Assembly: GCF_030362835.1 (NCBI RefSeq)
Contig: NZ_JAUCGQ010000001.1
Span: forward strand, 2,025,461 to 2,089,460
Direction of reading: 5' to 3'
From: Cellulomonas alba
Lineage (GTDB): Bacteria > Actinomycetota > Actinomycetes > Actinomycetales > Cellulomonadaceae
DNA length: 64,000 nucleotides
Both the position numbers and the translations under genes were made by a program. The notes beneath the pieces are model-generated. The model did not search any database, had not been told where the DNA came from, and worked only from the letters and a program-made list of their open reading frames with translations. Positions 17,474 through 26,214 of this stretch are shown one piece after another (the stretch's first letter is position 1; each line of letters starts with the position of its first letter).

Positions 17474-17636
17474 GCGCGCGCACCTCCCGCCGAGCTTGCC
17501 CGTGACCGTCGTGCGGTCGTCCTTGTCGGGGCCCGCTCACCGTTGGCCCGTCGACGACGCGACACCGTACGAACGCGGCGGCCGAAGGGCAAGCCACGAC
17601 GAACCTGGGCATCGCCGCCACAACCGGACCCGGCCC

Positions 17637-18347
17637 TCAGCCGGCGACGACGCACGAGCGCAGCGCGCGTGCCATGGCATCGTGCTCCGCCGGCGTCACC
17701 CAGAGGCCGTACGCCGCCTTGATGCGCACCTGACGCAGCACGTACACGCACCGGTACCCGCCGTCGGGCGGCAGCCACTGGGACGCGTCACCGGCACCCT
17801 TGCGCTGGTTCGCCTCGCCGTCGACCGCGAGGAGCACGGCGGGGTCGTTCGCGTACGCGAGGCGCGTCTGCGCCGACCACGCCTGTGCGCCGGTCCGCCA
17901 CGCGTCGTCGAGCGCGACGACGTGGTCGATCTGCACCGTCGCGGAGGTCGGCCCCCGCGCGAACGCGATGACGCGCCCCGTGTACGGGTCGTCGAGCCGG
18001 CCGCGCAGCACGACGCAGCCGTGCGTCGCCGGATCGAGCTCGACGTCGGCGAGGTCGCGTCGCAGCACGTCGTCGCGGGTGTCGCAGCCGTTGCGGTCGA
18101 CGTCCGTCCAGGCGGCGCCGAACTGCTCGCGCGAGTACCCGTCGTCCGATGCGAGGGCACGGACCGGCAGGGCGGCGAGGGCGCTGCGACCCGCGGCCAG
18201 GTCGACCGCGCTGACCGGGTACCTGGACGACGCGCGCTCGCGCTGCCACGCCGGTCCCCCGAGCCCGACGACCAGGGCCACCGCGAGCACCACCACCGCG
18301 GCGACCGGCAGGTGCCGGGCCACCCGCGCACAGCCGACTGCTGCCAC
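17637..18347 (-). CDS. exported DUF1524/HNH-like protein, paralog of 12163-13308
   Basis: A 236-residue protein with an N-terminal membrane or signal helix (about 12-30: LPVAAVVVLAVALVVGLGG) and no lipobox. The catalytic-type core shares long blocks with the lipoprotein at 12163-13308: DVDRNGCDTRDDVL, DPYTG, VQIDHVVALDDAW, YANDP, LLAVDG and YGLWVT plus AEHDA. It lacks the Excalibur tail. The GTG at 18347 follows GGAGGG at 8 bases. HNH/DUF1524 domains are nucleases in characterised members; here secretion suggests action on extracellular DNA, or a wall role. Function is inferred. Confidence 0.82.
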   Translation of the reverse strand: MAAVGCARVARHLPVAAVVVLAVALVVGLGGPAWQRERASSRYPVSAVDLAAGRSALAALPVRALASDDGYSREQFGAAWTDVDRNGCDTRDDVLRRDLADVELDPATHGCVVLRGRLDDPYTGRVIAFARGPTSATVQIDHVVALDDAWRTGAQAWSAQTRLAYANDPAVLLAVDGEANQRKGAGDASQWLPPDGGYRCVYVLRQVRIKAAYGLWVTPAEHDAMARALRSCVVAG

Positions 18348-18493
18348 CGACCCGTCCCTCCGCTGCCCACGTCGCCGTCGCCGACGATCGCGGACGGCGC
18401 CTCATGGTGACCGTCGGTGGTGCGTGCCGGTGGACGCGGACCCGGGACGGTGGGCTGTGGGCGGAACGGTCGGGCGAGCTGCCCGGCTGCTGC

Positions 18494-18928
18494 TCAGGCA
18501 GGGTCGAGCACGAACACCGGGATGCGTCGCTGGGTCCGCGCCTGGTACGCGTCGTAGTCGGGCCACGTCTCGACGGCCCGCGCCCACCACTCGTCGTACT
18601 CGGCACCGGTCGCCTGGTGCGCCACGTAGTCGCGCCGCACGGCGCCGTCCTGCAGCTCGACCTGCGGGTGCGCCACGAGGTTGTGGTACCAGAGCGGGTG
18701 GGTCGGCGCCCCGCCCATCGACGCGAGGACCGCGTAGTGCCCGTCGTGCTCGACGCGCATCAGCGGTGTCTTGCGGAGCTTGCCGCTCGTAGCGCCCAGC
18801 GTCCACAGCACGATGATCGGGCGCCCACGCATCGTGTTCCCCTCGCGGCCGTCGGTGCGCTCGAAGAGCTCGACCTGACGGCGCGAGTGCTGCGACGTGC
18901 TGGGGGCGTACTCACCGGAGAGGGGCAT
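18494..18928 (-). CDS. deazaflavin (F420)-dependent nitroreductase-family protein
   Basis: A 144-residue member of the nitroreductase/DUF385 (Ddn-like) family of actinobacteria, which use cofactor F420 for hydride transfer. Family features: RGRPIIVLWTLGATSGKLRK with the cofactor-phosphate-binding TSGKLRKTPL, then HDGHYAVLASMGGAPTHPLW and WYHNLVAHPQVELQDG, and the C-terminal YQARTQRRIPVFVLDP. Size matches (about 140-150). The ATG at 18928 was taken as the start; upstream ATGs lie in Arg-rich sequence without coding bias. It is divergent from the DUF1918 gene. Confidence 0.87.
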   Translation of the reverse strand: MPLSGEYAPSTSQHSRRQVELFERTDGREGNTMRGRPIIVLWTLGATSGKLRKTPLMRVEHDGHYAVLASMGGAPTHPLWYHNLVAHPQVELQDGAVRRDYVAHQATGAEYDEWWARAVETWPDYDAYQARTQRRIPVFVLDPA

Positions 18929-19067
18929 GCCGCTAGCAACCTTGCGACGCGCGCGGTCCATTCCGGACGGCGGGCGAGACGGCGGCTCCCGCGAGGCGGC
19001 CCGAGAGCCGCGGCGCGGATCCACGCGGCCCGCCGGACCGTCCTACGCTGGCGGTGAGGTGAGTGCG

Positions 19068-19259
19068 ATGCAGGCTTCGGCAGGCGACAGGGTCATCATG
19101 CACAGCCGCACGGTCGGCGAGCACGAGCGGGTCGGCACGGTGCTCGAGGCGCACGGCAAGGACGGCGAGCCGCCGTTCCTCGTCCGGTTCGAGGACGGGC
19201 ACGAGGCGCTGGTCTTCCCGGGGCCGGACGTGCACGTCCAGCACGCCTCGCACGGCTGA
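19068..19259 (+). CDS. DUF1918 small protein
   Basis: A 63-residue protein with the DUF1918 pattern: GDRVIMHSRTVGEHERVGTV, VLEAHGKDGEPPFLVRFEDG and HEALVFPGPDVHVQH. It is an SH3-like small barrel of unknown role, common in actinobacteria. ATG at 19068 with GAGGTGAG upstream; a GTG at 19059 is in frame. A -10-like TACGCT (19044-19049) lies so close that the leader is under 15 bases. Confidence 0.83.
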   Translation: MQASAGDRVIMHSRTVGEHERVGTVLEAHGKDGEPPFLVRFEDGHEALVFPGPDVHVQHASHG

Positions 19260-19314
19260 GCCGGCGTCGGGCGCGCGCTCCGGCCGCCGTCGCCGCCCCG
19301 CGAGTCAGGCGTGG

Positions 19315-19378
19315 GCCGTCGCGACCGGCTCGTCCGCACCGACAGCCGTCAGGCCGTCGCCACCGGCTCGTCCGCGCC
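19315..19378. repeat. 26-bp direct repeat (24/26 identical) at the 3' end of the MFS gene
   Basis: Copies at 19315-19340 and 19353-19378, period 38. The second copy codes for the last residues of the transporter (ADEPVATA). The other copy lies just past the stop and would encode the same residues. This looks like a recent tandem duplication of the gene end. Confidence 0.6.
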
Positions 19379-20809
19379 GGCCGCCCCCGGCGCGGCCGCG
19401 GCCCCTGCCGCGCGATCCCGCGGCATGGCGACCGCCGCGACCGTCATGAGCACCGCTGCCACCGCGACGCCGGTGAACGCCCAGGTCACGGCGTGGTCGA
19501 AGCGGTCCGTCGCCGCGCCGGGCGCGGCTCCCCGCAGGATCCCGTTGACGAGCGCCCCGAGCACCGCGACGCCGACCGCGCTGCCCATCGAGCGCGCGAA
19601 CAGGTTCGCGCCGGTCACCACGCCCCGCTCGCCCCAGTCGACGCTCGACTGCGCGGCGATCAGGCTCGGCGTCGCGACGAGACCGAGGCCGAGCCCGACG
19701 ACGAAGCACCCGAGCCCGACGTACGCCACGGACGGGTGCGGCGCGGTCGCCGCGAGCCACGCCGTCCCGAGCACCACGACGCCCGACCCGACGAGGACGG
19801 TCGTCCGGAACCCGACGCGCAGGTAGAGCCGCCCGGCCTGCGACGCGGCGATGGGCCACCCGATCGTCAGCAGCGCGAGCGTCAGGCCCGCGACGATGGG
19901 CGTCGAGCCGAGCATCGTCTCGAGGTACGACGGCACGTAGGTCGTCAGCCCGATGAGGATCGCGCCGACGCCGACCGAGACCAGCGCGGTGGTCACGAGC
20001 AGCCGCCGCGACCACACCCACAGCGGCAGCACGGGCTCGTCGGCGCGCCGCTCGACGAGCACGAACGCCACGAGCAGCGCAGCGCCGAGCGCGAACGCGC
20101 CGACGGACCACGCCGAGTCCCACGCCCACGCCTCGCCGCCTTCCAGCAGCGCGAGGATCAGCAGGGTGAGCCCGGACGTGAGCAGCACGCCGCCGGTCCA
20201 GTCGATGCGGTGGCGCCGACGCTCGACCGACTCGTGGAAGTGCCGCAGCAGCAGCCAGACGGCGAGCACGCAGAGCGGCACGTTGACGTAGAAGATCCAG
20301 CGCCACGAGACGAACTGCGAGAACACGCCGCCGAGCGTCGGCCCGACCACCGCCGAGATGCCCCACACCGACGCGAGGTAGCCCTGGACCCGCGCACGCT
20401 CGGCCACGGTGTAGATGTCGCCCGCGATCGTGATGGCCATCGGCTGCACGGCGCCCGCCCCGAGGCCCTGCACCGCGCGGAACGCGATGAGCGCGCCCAT
20501 GCTCCACGCCGCACCCGAGAGCACGGAGCCCAGCAGGAACAGGCCGACGCCGACGAGCACCACCGGCTTGCGGCCGATCGTGTCCGCGAGCTTGGAGTAG
20601 ATCGGCACGGTGACGGCCTGCGTCAGCAGGTACACCGAGAACAGCCACGGGACGCTCGAGAACCCGCCGAGGTCGCGGACGATCGTCGGGACGGCCGTCG
20701 CGAGGATCGTCGAGTCGATGGCGACCAGGCCGGTCGTCACCATGATCGCGACCAGGATGGGCCCGCGCTCGGAGCGGAAACCGACGGCGGTGGGGGCTGG
20801 GGTGCTCAG
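19349..20809 (-). CDS. MFS drug-efflux transporter, DHA2/14-helix type
   Basis: About 486 residues and 14 predicted membrane helices. Motif A-like KLADTIGRKPVV sits after helix 2, with AVQGLGAGAVQPMA (motif C-like) and FVSWRWIFYVNVPL, the DHA2 hallmark. Such proteins export hydrophobic drugs using the proton gradient. No ATG, GTG or TTG in frame precedes the first helix (GPILVAIMVTTGLVAIDSTI) at a sensible distance. A CTG at 20809 lies 6 bases after GAGAGG and is the most plausible start. The ATG at 20743 would cut off half of helix 1. Divergent from the aquaporin gene. Confidence 0.87.
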   Translation of the reverse strand: MSTPAPTAVGFRSERGPILVAIMVTTGLVAIDSTILATAVPTIVRDLGGFSSVPWLFSVYLLTQAVTVPIYSKLADTIGRKPVVLVGVGLFLLGSVLSGAAWSMGALIAFRAVQGLGAGAVQPMAITIAGDIYTVAERARVQGYLASVWGISAVVGPTLGGVFSQFVSWRWIFYVNVPLCVLAVWLLLRHFHESVERRRHRIDWTGGVLLTSGLTLLILALLEGGEAWAWDSAWSVGAFALGAALLVAFVLVERRADEPVLPLWVWSRRLLVTTALVSVGVGAILIGLTTYVPSYLETMLGSTPIVAGLTLALLTIGWPIAASQAGRLYLRVGFRTTVLVGSGVVVLGTAWLAATAPHPSVAYVGLGCFVVGLGLGLVATPSLIAAQSSVDWGERGVVTGANLFARSMGSAVGVAVLGALVNGILRGAAPGAATDRFDHAVTWAFTGVAVAAVLMTVAAVAMPRDRAAGAAAAPGAAGADEPVATA

Positions 20810-20966
20810 GGTGGTGCCTCTCGTGCGGGGCGCGACGGCGCGCGGACGTCCTCCGACCTGCAAGTCTGCGCCTCCGGGCCGCATTCCCCGACCGGAGCCG
20901 CGGCCGCGGCCAGACCCGCCGCGCGGGGGCCTCGCCTCACCGGCGCACCCCTGCCAGGCTGGGTGC

Positions 20967-21704
20967 ATGAACCCGTCGTACGACCTGTGGACCCGCGTGG
21001 CCTGCGAGTTCATCGGCACGGCGATCCTCATCATCCTGGGCAACGGCACGGTCGCGAACGTGCACCTCAAGGGCTCCAAGGGGTACCGCGGCGGCTGGTC
21101 GCTGATCGCGATGGGCTACGGGTTCGGCGTGATGATCCCCGCGGTCATGTTCGGCGGGATCAGCGGCGCTCAGATCAACCCGGCGTTCACCATCGGGCTC
21201 GCGACGTGGGGCCTGTTCCCCTGGTCGAACGTGGCGCCGTACGTCGTGGCGCAGATGCTCGGCGCGATGGCGGGCCAGGCGGCGATCGTCGTGACGCACG
21301 CGCCGTACTACCGCCAGACGGACGACCCGGCCGACATCCTCGCCACGTTCTCGACCGTCAACGCGGCGCACAGCCGGCTGAACGGGTTCGCCAACGAGCT
21401 GCTCGGCTCGGTGGTGCTGTTCTCGTGCGCGCTCGCGATCGTCCACTCGCCGCTGACGACGAACGAGCCCGGCGTGGCGCACGTGACCGTCGGGTTCCTG
21501 GTCTGGGGGCTCGTCGCGGGGCTCGGCGGGCCGACCGGGCCCGCGCTCAACCCGGCGCGCGACCTCGGCCCGCGGATCGTGCACGCGCTGTGGCCGCTCG
21601 CGCACAAGGGGTCGTCGGACTGGCGGTACTCGTGGGTGCCGGTCGCGGCGCCGCTGCTCGCCGGGGTCATCGGCGTCGGCGGCTGGAAGCTGTTGCTGGG
21701 CTGA
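20967..21704 (+). CDS. MIP-family channel (aquaporin / glycerol facilitator)
   Basis: A 245-residue inner-membrane channel with six helices and the two pore half-helices: AQINPAFTIG (NPA with N71) and ALNPARDLGPR (NPA with N195). The DLGPR after the second NPA is typical of glycerol facilitators rather than strict water channels, so glycerol or small polyol uptake is favoured, by inference. The ATG at 20967 lies a few bases after a weak CAGGCT -10-like box and has no Shine-Dalgarno sequence. No glycerol kinase is adjacent. Confidence 0.9.
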   Translation: MNPSYDLWTRVACEFIGTAILIILGNGTVANVHLKGSKGYRGGWSLIAMGYGFGVMIPAVMFGGISGAQINPAFTIGLATWGLFPWSNVAPYVVAQMLGAMAGQAAIVVTHAPYYRQTDDPADILATFSTVNAAHSRLNGFANELLGSVVLFSCALAIVHSPLTTNEPGVAHVTVGFLVWGLVAGLGGPTGPALNPARDLGPRIVHALWPLAHKGSSDWRYSWVPVAAPLLAGVIGVGGWKLLLG

Positions 21705-21755
21705 GGGCGGGCGAAGCGTCGGACGCCTGGGCCGCGCACCCGCACCGCCGGCACC

Positions 21756-22547
21756 TCAGCCCGCCAGCTCCCGGGCGCGAACCAGCACGGCGTCGAGCAT
21801 CGCGGGAGTCAGCCGCCCGGTGAAGGTGTTCTGCTGGCTCACGTGGAAGCAGCCGAGCAGCGTGACGGCGCGACCGTCCCGGTGCTCGAGCACGAGCTCG
21901 GCGCCGTGCGCGAACCGTGGCCGCGGGCGCGGCACCTGCCAGCCGAGCTCGGCGAGCGTGTCGAGCAGTGCCTGCCAGCCGAACCCGCCGAGCACCACGA
22001 CGACGTGGGGCTGGACCAGGCGCAGCTCGGCGGCGAGGAAGGGCGCGCAGCGGCGGCGCTCCTCGGGCGTCGGCGCGTTGGCCGGAGGGGCGCAGCGCAC
22101 GGGCGCGGTGATCCGGACGCCGGTGAGCGTCAGCCCGTCGTCCGCGCTCGTCGACGTCGGCTGCGACGCGAACCCGGTGCGGTGCAGGGCGGCGAAGAGG
22201 AAGTCGCCCGAGCGGTCGCCCGTGAACATGCGGCCCGTGCGGTTCGCGCCGTGCGCGGCGGGCGCCAGGCCGACGACGAGGACGCTCGCCGCGGGGTCGC
22301 CGAACCCGGGGACGGGCCGCGCCCAGTAGGTCTCGTCCCGGAAGGCGGCGCGGCGCTCGCGGCCGACCTGCTCGCGCCACGCGACGAGCCGCGGGCACGC
22401 CCGGCAGTGGGTGACGAGCTCGTCGAGCTCTCCGGCCGTCCGCGCAAGCGCCGCGACGAGCGGGAACGTGGGCGAGTCGGGCGAGGCGGGGGTGACGAGG
22501 TCGGCGCCCTCGCGACTCGACGGCCCGGCGCCCGGGCGCGTCGTCAC
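21756..22547 (-). CDS. udgB: family 5 uracil-DNA glycosylase UdgB
   Basis: A 263-residue base-excision-repair enzyme removing uracil and related deaminated bases from DNA. Family 5 signatures are present: [19 protein letters not shown] (93-111, motif 1 with the TGD box) and [12 protein letters not shown] (235-246, motif 2). Cysteines C48, C51, C152 and C233 are positioned to hold the 4Fe-4S cluster. It is the last gene of a three-gene set; its GTG overlaps the upstream stop (GTGA). It converges on the aquaporin gene. Confidence 0.93.
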   Translation of the reverse strand: MTTRPGAGPSSREGADLVTPASPDSPTFPLVAALARTAGELDELVTHCRACPRLVAWREQVGRERRAAFRDETYWARPVPGFGDPAASVLVVGLAPAAHGANRTGRMFTGDRSGDFLFAALHRTGFASQPTSTSADDGLTLTGVRITAPVRCAPPANAPTPEERRRCAPFLAAELRLVQPHVVVVLGGFGWQALLDTLAELGWQVPRPRPRFAHGAELVLEHRDGRAVTLLGCFHVSQQNTFTGRLTPAMLDAVLVRARELAG

Positions 22548-23059
22548 CGGCGTGCCACCAGCCGCCCGACGGCGACCGCGGCCTCCGCAGCGTCGGCCAC
22601 GTGGTGCACCCCCGGAGCGTGCCCGCCGTCAGGGGTCGTCACCGTCCAGCCGCCGATCGCCACCACCGGCACGCCGGTGCGGACGGCCAGCGCGACCTCC
22701 GAGAGCGTGCCCCACGAGCCGCCCACGGCGACGACGACGTCGGCCGCCCGGACCAGCAGGGCGTTGCGCATCTCGCCGAGTCCGGTGGCGAGCGCGACCG
22801 TCAGGTGCGGGGCACCGGCGTGCCGGTCGGTGCCGGGCAGCAGCCCGACGACGACGCCGCCCGCGTCGGCGGCGCCCCGGGCGACCGCCGCCATGACGCC
22901 CCCGAGCCCGCCGCACAGCAGCATGTGGCCCGCGCTCGCGAGCAGGTGGCCGAGCCGGTGCGCCACGTCAGTCTCCGCCTCGGTCGCGTCGCCCGGGCCG
23001 ACGACCGCCACGTAGGCGGCGCCGGTCGCGCCGCCGCGGTCCTCGGCGGCCCTCGTCAC
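22544..23059 (-). CDS. LOG-like Rossmann protein (TIGR00725-type)
   Basis: A 171-residue protein of the lysine-decarboxylase-like / LOG superfamily. It has an N-terminal nucleotide-binding [33 protein letters not shown] matching the family GGxxGVMxAaxxGA pattern, and [16 protein letters not shown] corresponding to PGGxGTxxE, where the catalytic Glu is kept but PGG is replaced by VGG. LOG enzymes cleave nucleotide monophosphates; this subgroup is uncharacterised. Both ends overlap neighbours by GTGA, so it is translated with the yciO-like gene and udgB. Confidence 0.8.
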   Translation of the reverse strand: MTRAAEDRGGATGAAYVAVVGPGDATEAETDVAHRLGHLLASAGHMLLCGGLGGVMAAVARGAADAGGVVVGLLPGTDRHAGAPHLTVALATGLGEMRNALLVRAADVVVAVGGSWGTLSEVALAVRTGVPVVAIGGWTVTTPDGGHAPGVHHVADAAEAAVAVGRLVARR

Positions 23060-23676
23060 GAGAACCGCTCCGGGTCCCCGGCGCCGACCCGCACCACCTC
23101 CGGCACGCCGGACGTCCAGTCCACGACGGTCGTCGGCTCGGTGCCGCAGTCGCCCGCGTCGACGACGGCGTCGAGGTCGTGGTCGAGCTCCTCACGGATC
23201 TGCCACCCCTCGGTGAGCGGCCAGTCCGACCCGGGCAGCAGCAGCGTGGACGACAGCAGCGGCTCGCCGAGCTCGCGCAGGATCGCCTGCGCCACGGGGT
23301 GCGCGGTGATGCGCACGCCGACGGAGCGCTTCTTGGGGTGCGCGAGCCGACGCGGCACCTCGGGCGTCGCCGGGAGGATGAACGTGTACGGCCCGGGCGT
23401 CGCGGCCTTGATCGCGCGGAACTCGTTGTTGTCGAGGACGACGAGGTGACCGAGCTGCGCGAAGTCGGCGCACACGAGCGTGAAGTGGTGGCGGTCGTCG
23501 AGGTGGCGGATCCGCCGGATGCGGTCGGCACCCTCGTGGTTGTCCATCCGCGCGCCGAGCGCGTAGCAGGAGTCGGTGGGGTACGCGATCACCGCGTCCT
23601 TGCGCAGCAGGTCGACCGTCTGCGCGACGAGCCGCGGCTGCGGGTCGACGGGGTGCACGTCCAGGTAGCGCGCCAT
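23056..23676 (-). CDS. YciO/YrdC/Sua5-family protein
   Basis: A 206-residue single-domain protein of the threonylcarbamoyl-AMP synthase superfamily. The order PVDPQPRLVAQTVDLLRKDA, VIAYPTDSCYALG, RRIRHLDDRHHFTLVCADFA, TPGPYTFILPATPEVPRR and VGVRITAHPVAQAILRELGE recalls E. coli YciO more than TsaC. YciO proteins have weak or no TsaC activity, so a tRNA t6A role should not be assumed. It begins an operon with a LOG-like gene and udgB. The ATG is 7 bases after a -10 box, hence leaderless. Confidence 0.87.
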   Translation of the reverse strand: MARYLDVHPVDPQPRLVAQTVDLLRKDAVIAYPTDSCYALGARMDNHEGADRIRRIRHLDDRHHFTLVCADFAQLGHLVVLDNNEFRAIKAATPGPYTFILPATPEVPRRLAHPKKRSVGVRITAHPVAQAILRELGEPLLSSTLLLPGSDWPLTEGWQIREELDHDLDAVVDAGDCGTEPTTVVDWTSGVPEVVRVGAGDPERFS

Positions 23677-23683
23677 GGCGTCG

Positions 23684-23689
23684 ACTGTA
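23684..23689 (-). promoter_or_regulatory. -10 element (TACAGT) of leaderless yciO-LOG-udgB operon promoter
   Basis: TACAGT on the minus strand ends 7 bases before the ATG at 23676, with no ribosome site between. Confidence 0.5.
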
Positions 23690-23836
23690 CGAACGAGACG
23701 GGCCTCACACCCGCCGGAGCGCGCGGTTCCCCCAAGGTCCCACGTTCCCGGCGAACCCCCGGGAGATGCTCGTACCGCACGAAGGGCGTCACGGCCGAGG
23801 AGGACCGGACGGGGCGTCGCGCGTGCTGCTGCACCC

Positions 23837-23867
23837 GGCGCGGGCCGCCCTCCCTCCGGCCCGCGCC
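23837..23867 (-). terminator. hairpin, probable terminator for EF-G-like gene
   Basis: A perfect 10-bp stem, GGCGCGGGCC with GGCCCGCGCC, and an 11-base pyrimidine-rich loop. It lies about 160 bases after the stop of the minus-strand EF-G-like gene and before the next minus-strand promoter. Confidence 0.45.
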
Positions 23868-24024
23868 GACGCTCCCCGCGCCCCTGCGCGCGGGTCGGAG
23901 CGGCGCTGGACCGGTCGACCGCTGACACGGCCGGTCCGGCGTGCGTCCTGCGTGGTCGCCGTGCGAAGCGGCACGGCGGCCGCGCGGTACGCCTCTCGGG
24001 GCGTCGCGCGCACGCCGGCCGTCG

Positions 24025-26082
24025 TCAGGCGGGGACCAGGTGGTCCGGGCAGACCTCGAACCGGTCGGGCGCGATCGTCAGCTCGGCGCGCGCTCCCGTG
24101 ATGGAGCGCAGGTCGAGCACGTACCGCGCGAGCTCCGCCTCGGGCACGGCCGCCTCGATCCGCACGGTGCCGTCGTCGAGCGACGTCGTCGCCGCGATGC
24201 GCCCGCGCCGCGACGACAGGTCGCTCATCACGTCGCCCTGCGCACTCGCGGGCACCACGACCTCGACGTGGCTGATCGGCTCGAGCACCTGCGTGCCGGC
24301 CGCGACGAGCGCCTCCTTGACGCCCGACGCCGCCGCGGTGCGGAACGCCATGTCGGACGAGTCGACCGAGTGCGCCTTGCCGTCGTAGACCTCGACCCGC
24401 AGGTCGACCACGGGATACCCGTGCGGGCCGCCGGCGGCCATGCCCTCGACGACGCCCTTCTGCACGGCCGCCATGTAGTTGCGCGGGATGGCGCCCCCGA
24501 CCACCGAGTCGACGAACTCGAAGCCCTCGCCGTGCGGCAGGGGCGACACGCGCAGCTGCACGACCGCGTACTGCCCGTGGCCGCCGGACTGCTTCTTGAC
24601 CTTGCCCTCGGCCTCGACGGGCCGGCGGATCGTCTCGCGGTAGCCCACCGGCACCGTCGACGTCGTGACGTGCACGCCGAACACGCGGGCCAGCCGTTCG
24701 AGCGCGACCTGCAGGTGCACGTCACCGAGGCCGCGCAGCACGGTGCGGTCCCCGGTGCGGTCGATCGCGAGCGTCGGGTCCTCGGCCAGCAGGCGCGCCA
24801 GCGCTGCCGAGAGCCGGTCGTCGTCGGACTGCGAGACGGGCTCGAGGGACACCGCGTAGACGGGCTGGCGAACGCGCGGCGCGGGCGCGCGCATCGCGGC
24901 GCCCGGGCCCGAGCGGTCGGCCAGCAGCGAGCCGGTCGGCGTGCCGGTGAGCTTCGCGACCGCCGCGACCTGCCCGGCCACGACGGCGTCGACGGGCACG
25001 TGGTCCTTCCCGCGCAGCAGGAACAGCCCGGGCAGGCGCTCCTCGGTCCGTGTGTGCGTGTTGATCAGCCGGTCGCCCGGCTTGATGGTGCCCGACAGCA
25101 CGCGCAGCAGCGTCACCTGGCCGACGAACGGGTCGGCCACGGTGCGGAACGCGTGCACGAGCGCCGGCCCGGCGGGGTCGACGCTCACCTCGACGACCGT
25201 CTCGCCCGCGAGCACGCGCCCCGGCCGGTCCGCCGGTGAGGGGCCGAGCTCGCAGATCAGGTCCGCGAGCCGGTCGACGCCGACCCCCGTGGCGCCCGAC
25301 ACGACGAGGACCGGGAACGCCTCGCGGTCGCGCACCTCGTGGGCGAGCGTCCGCTCGAGCTCGACCGCCGTGGGCTCGTCACCGGACAGGTACCGCTCGA
25401 GCTGCTCGTCGTCGTGGCTGACGATCTCCTCGGTGACCTCGTCGTGCAGCTGGTGCTCCTCGTCGGCCACGTCGTCCGGCAGCGGCTCGCTGTGGTGGTG
25501 GCCGTCGGGCTCGTACTCGTAGCCCTCCTGCGAGATGACGTCGGCGAGGCCGTGGAACGCGGACTCCTCGCCGAGCGGCAGCTCGATCGCGACGAGCCCG
25601 TCGCCGAACGTCTCGCGCAGGTCCGCCAGCACGAGCCGGAAGTCGGCGCGCGCCTTGTCCTCCTTCGTGACGACGACGATCACCGGCAGGGCCGCCTCGG
25701 CGGCCGCGCGCCACGCGACGTGCGTGCCGGACTGCACGCCGTCGACCGCGCTGACCACGAGCAGCACGAGGTCGGCGGCGGCGAGCGCCTGGTCGACCGC
25801 GCCGGCGAAGTCGGGCGAGCCGGGGGTGTCGAGCAGCGTCAGGTCGTAGTCCTGACCGTCGGGAGCGCGCCATCGAAAGGGGGCGACCCCCAGTCCGAGG
25901 GAGATGCCGCGCGCGATCTCCTCGGGTTCGTGGTCGGTGACGGTCGAGCCCTCCTCGACGCGGCCGGGGCGCGTGAGCACGCCGGCGCGGTGCAGGAGGG
26001 CCTCGGCGAGAGTGGTCTTGCCGGAGCCGGCGGCGCCCACCAGGGCCACCGTGCGGATCCGCGGCGTCGCTGCCTGGTCCAT
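24025..26082 (-). CDS. elongation factor G-like protein (EF-G2 / FusA2 type)
   Basis: A 685-residue translational GTPase paralog. The G domain has G1 GAAGSGKTT, G3 DTPGSPDF, a G4 motif TKED instead of the usual NKxD, and SGATGVG for G5. An acidic/His insert (about 195-215: DGHHHSEPLPDD) follows, then EF-Tu-like domain II and EF-G domains III-V (GGHGQYAVVQLRV, PRNYMAAVQKGVVEGMAAGG, SSRRGRI). Actinobacteria carry such a second EF-G beside the canonical one; mycobacterial FusA2 is the closest named relative by memory. Its role in translation is not settled. The ATG at 26082 follows GGGAGA. The canonical EF-G (about 700 residues with NKxD) is not in the window. Confidence 0.88.
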   Translation of the reverse strand: MDQAATPRIRTVALVGAAGSGKTTLAEALLHRAGVLTRPGRVEEGSTVTDHEPEEIARGISLGLGVAPFRWRAPDGQDYDLTLLDTPGSPDFAGAVDQALAAADLVLLVVSAVDGVQSGTHVAWRAAAEAALPVIVVVTKEDKARADFRLVLADLRETFGDGLVAIELPLGEESAFHGLADVISQEGYEYEPDGHHHSEPLPDDVADEEHQLHDEVTEEIVSHDDEQLERYLSGDEPTAVELERTLAHEVRDREAFPVLVVSGATGVGVDRLADLICELGPSPADRPGRVLAGETVVEVSVDPAGPALVHAFRTVADPFVGQVTLLRVLSGTIKPGDRLINTHTRTEERLPGLFLLRGKDHVPVDAVVAGQVAAVAKLTGTPTGSLLADRSGPGAAMRAPAPRVRQPVYAVSLEPVSQSDDDRLSAALARLLAEDPTLAIDRTGDRTVLRGLGDVHLQVALERLARVFGVHVTTSTVPVGYRETIRRPVEAEGKVKKQSGGHGQYAVVQLRVSPLPHGEGFEFVDSVVGGAIPRNYMAAVQKGVVEGMAAGGPHGYPVVDLRVEVYDGKAHSVDSSDMAFRTAAASGVKEALVAAGTQVLEPISHVEVVVPASAQGDVMSDLSSRRGRIAATTSLDDGTVRIEAAVPEAELARYVLDLRSITGARAELTIAPDRFEVCPDHLVPA

Positions 26083-26214
26083 GTCGTCTCCCGGTCGGCG
26101 CCCGTCGGTCCCGGGCACCCGATGGGCCCACCCTAGCCACGCGCGTGGACGGCGCCAGAGGACGATGCGCCCTTGCCGACGACGGCCCGATGTGGGACGG
26201 CGGCGGGACGCGAC

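Larger units (their letters stand above)
23677..24024. other. 348-base gap without a supported gene
   Basis: It holds the leaderless promoter of the yciO-like operon at its left end and a strong hairpin at 23837-23867. Short open frames here lack codon bias and ribosome sites, so none is called. Confidence 0.5.

Noticed and set aside
21698..21762. GGGCTGAGG / CCTCAGCCC arms as a shared terminator between aquaporin and udgB
   Set aside because: The arms contain both stop codons and are explained by two genes ending in Gly-stop with the same codons; the 47-base loop makes it a poor hairpin.
23761..24100. Plus-strand small ORF starting MLVPHEGRHGRGG
   Set aside because: No codon bias, overlaps the terminator hairpin and the 3' end of the EF-G-like gene.
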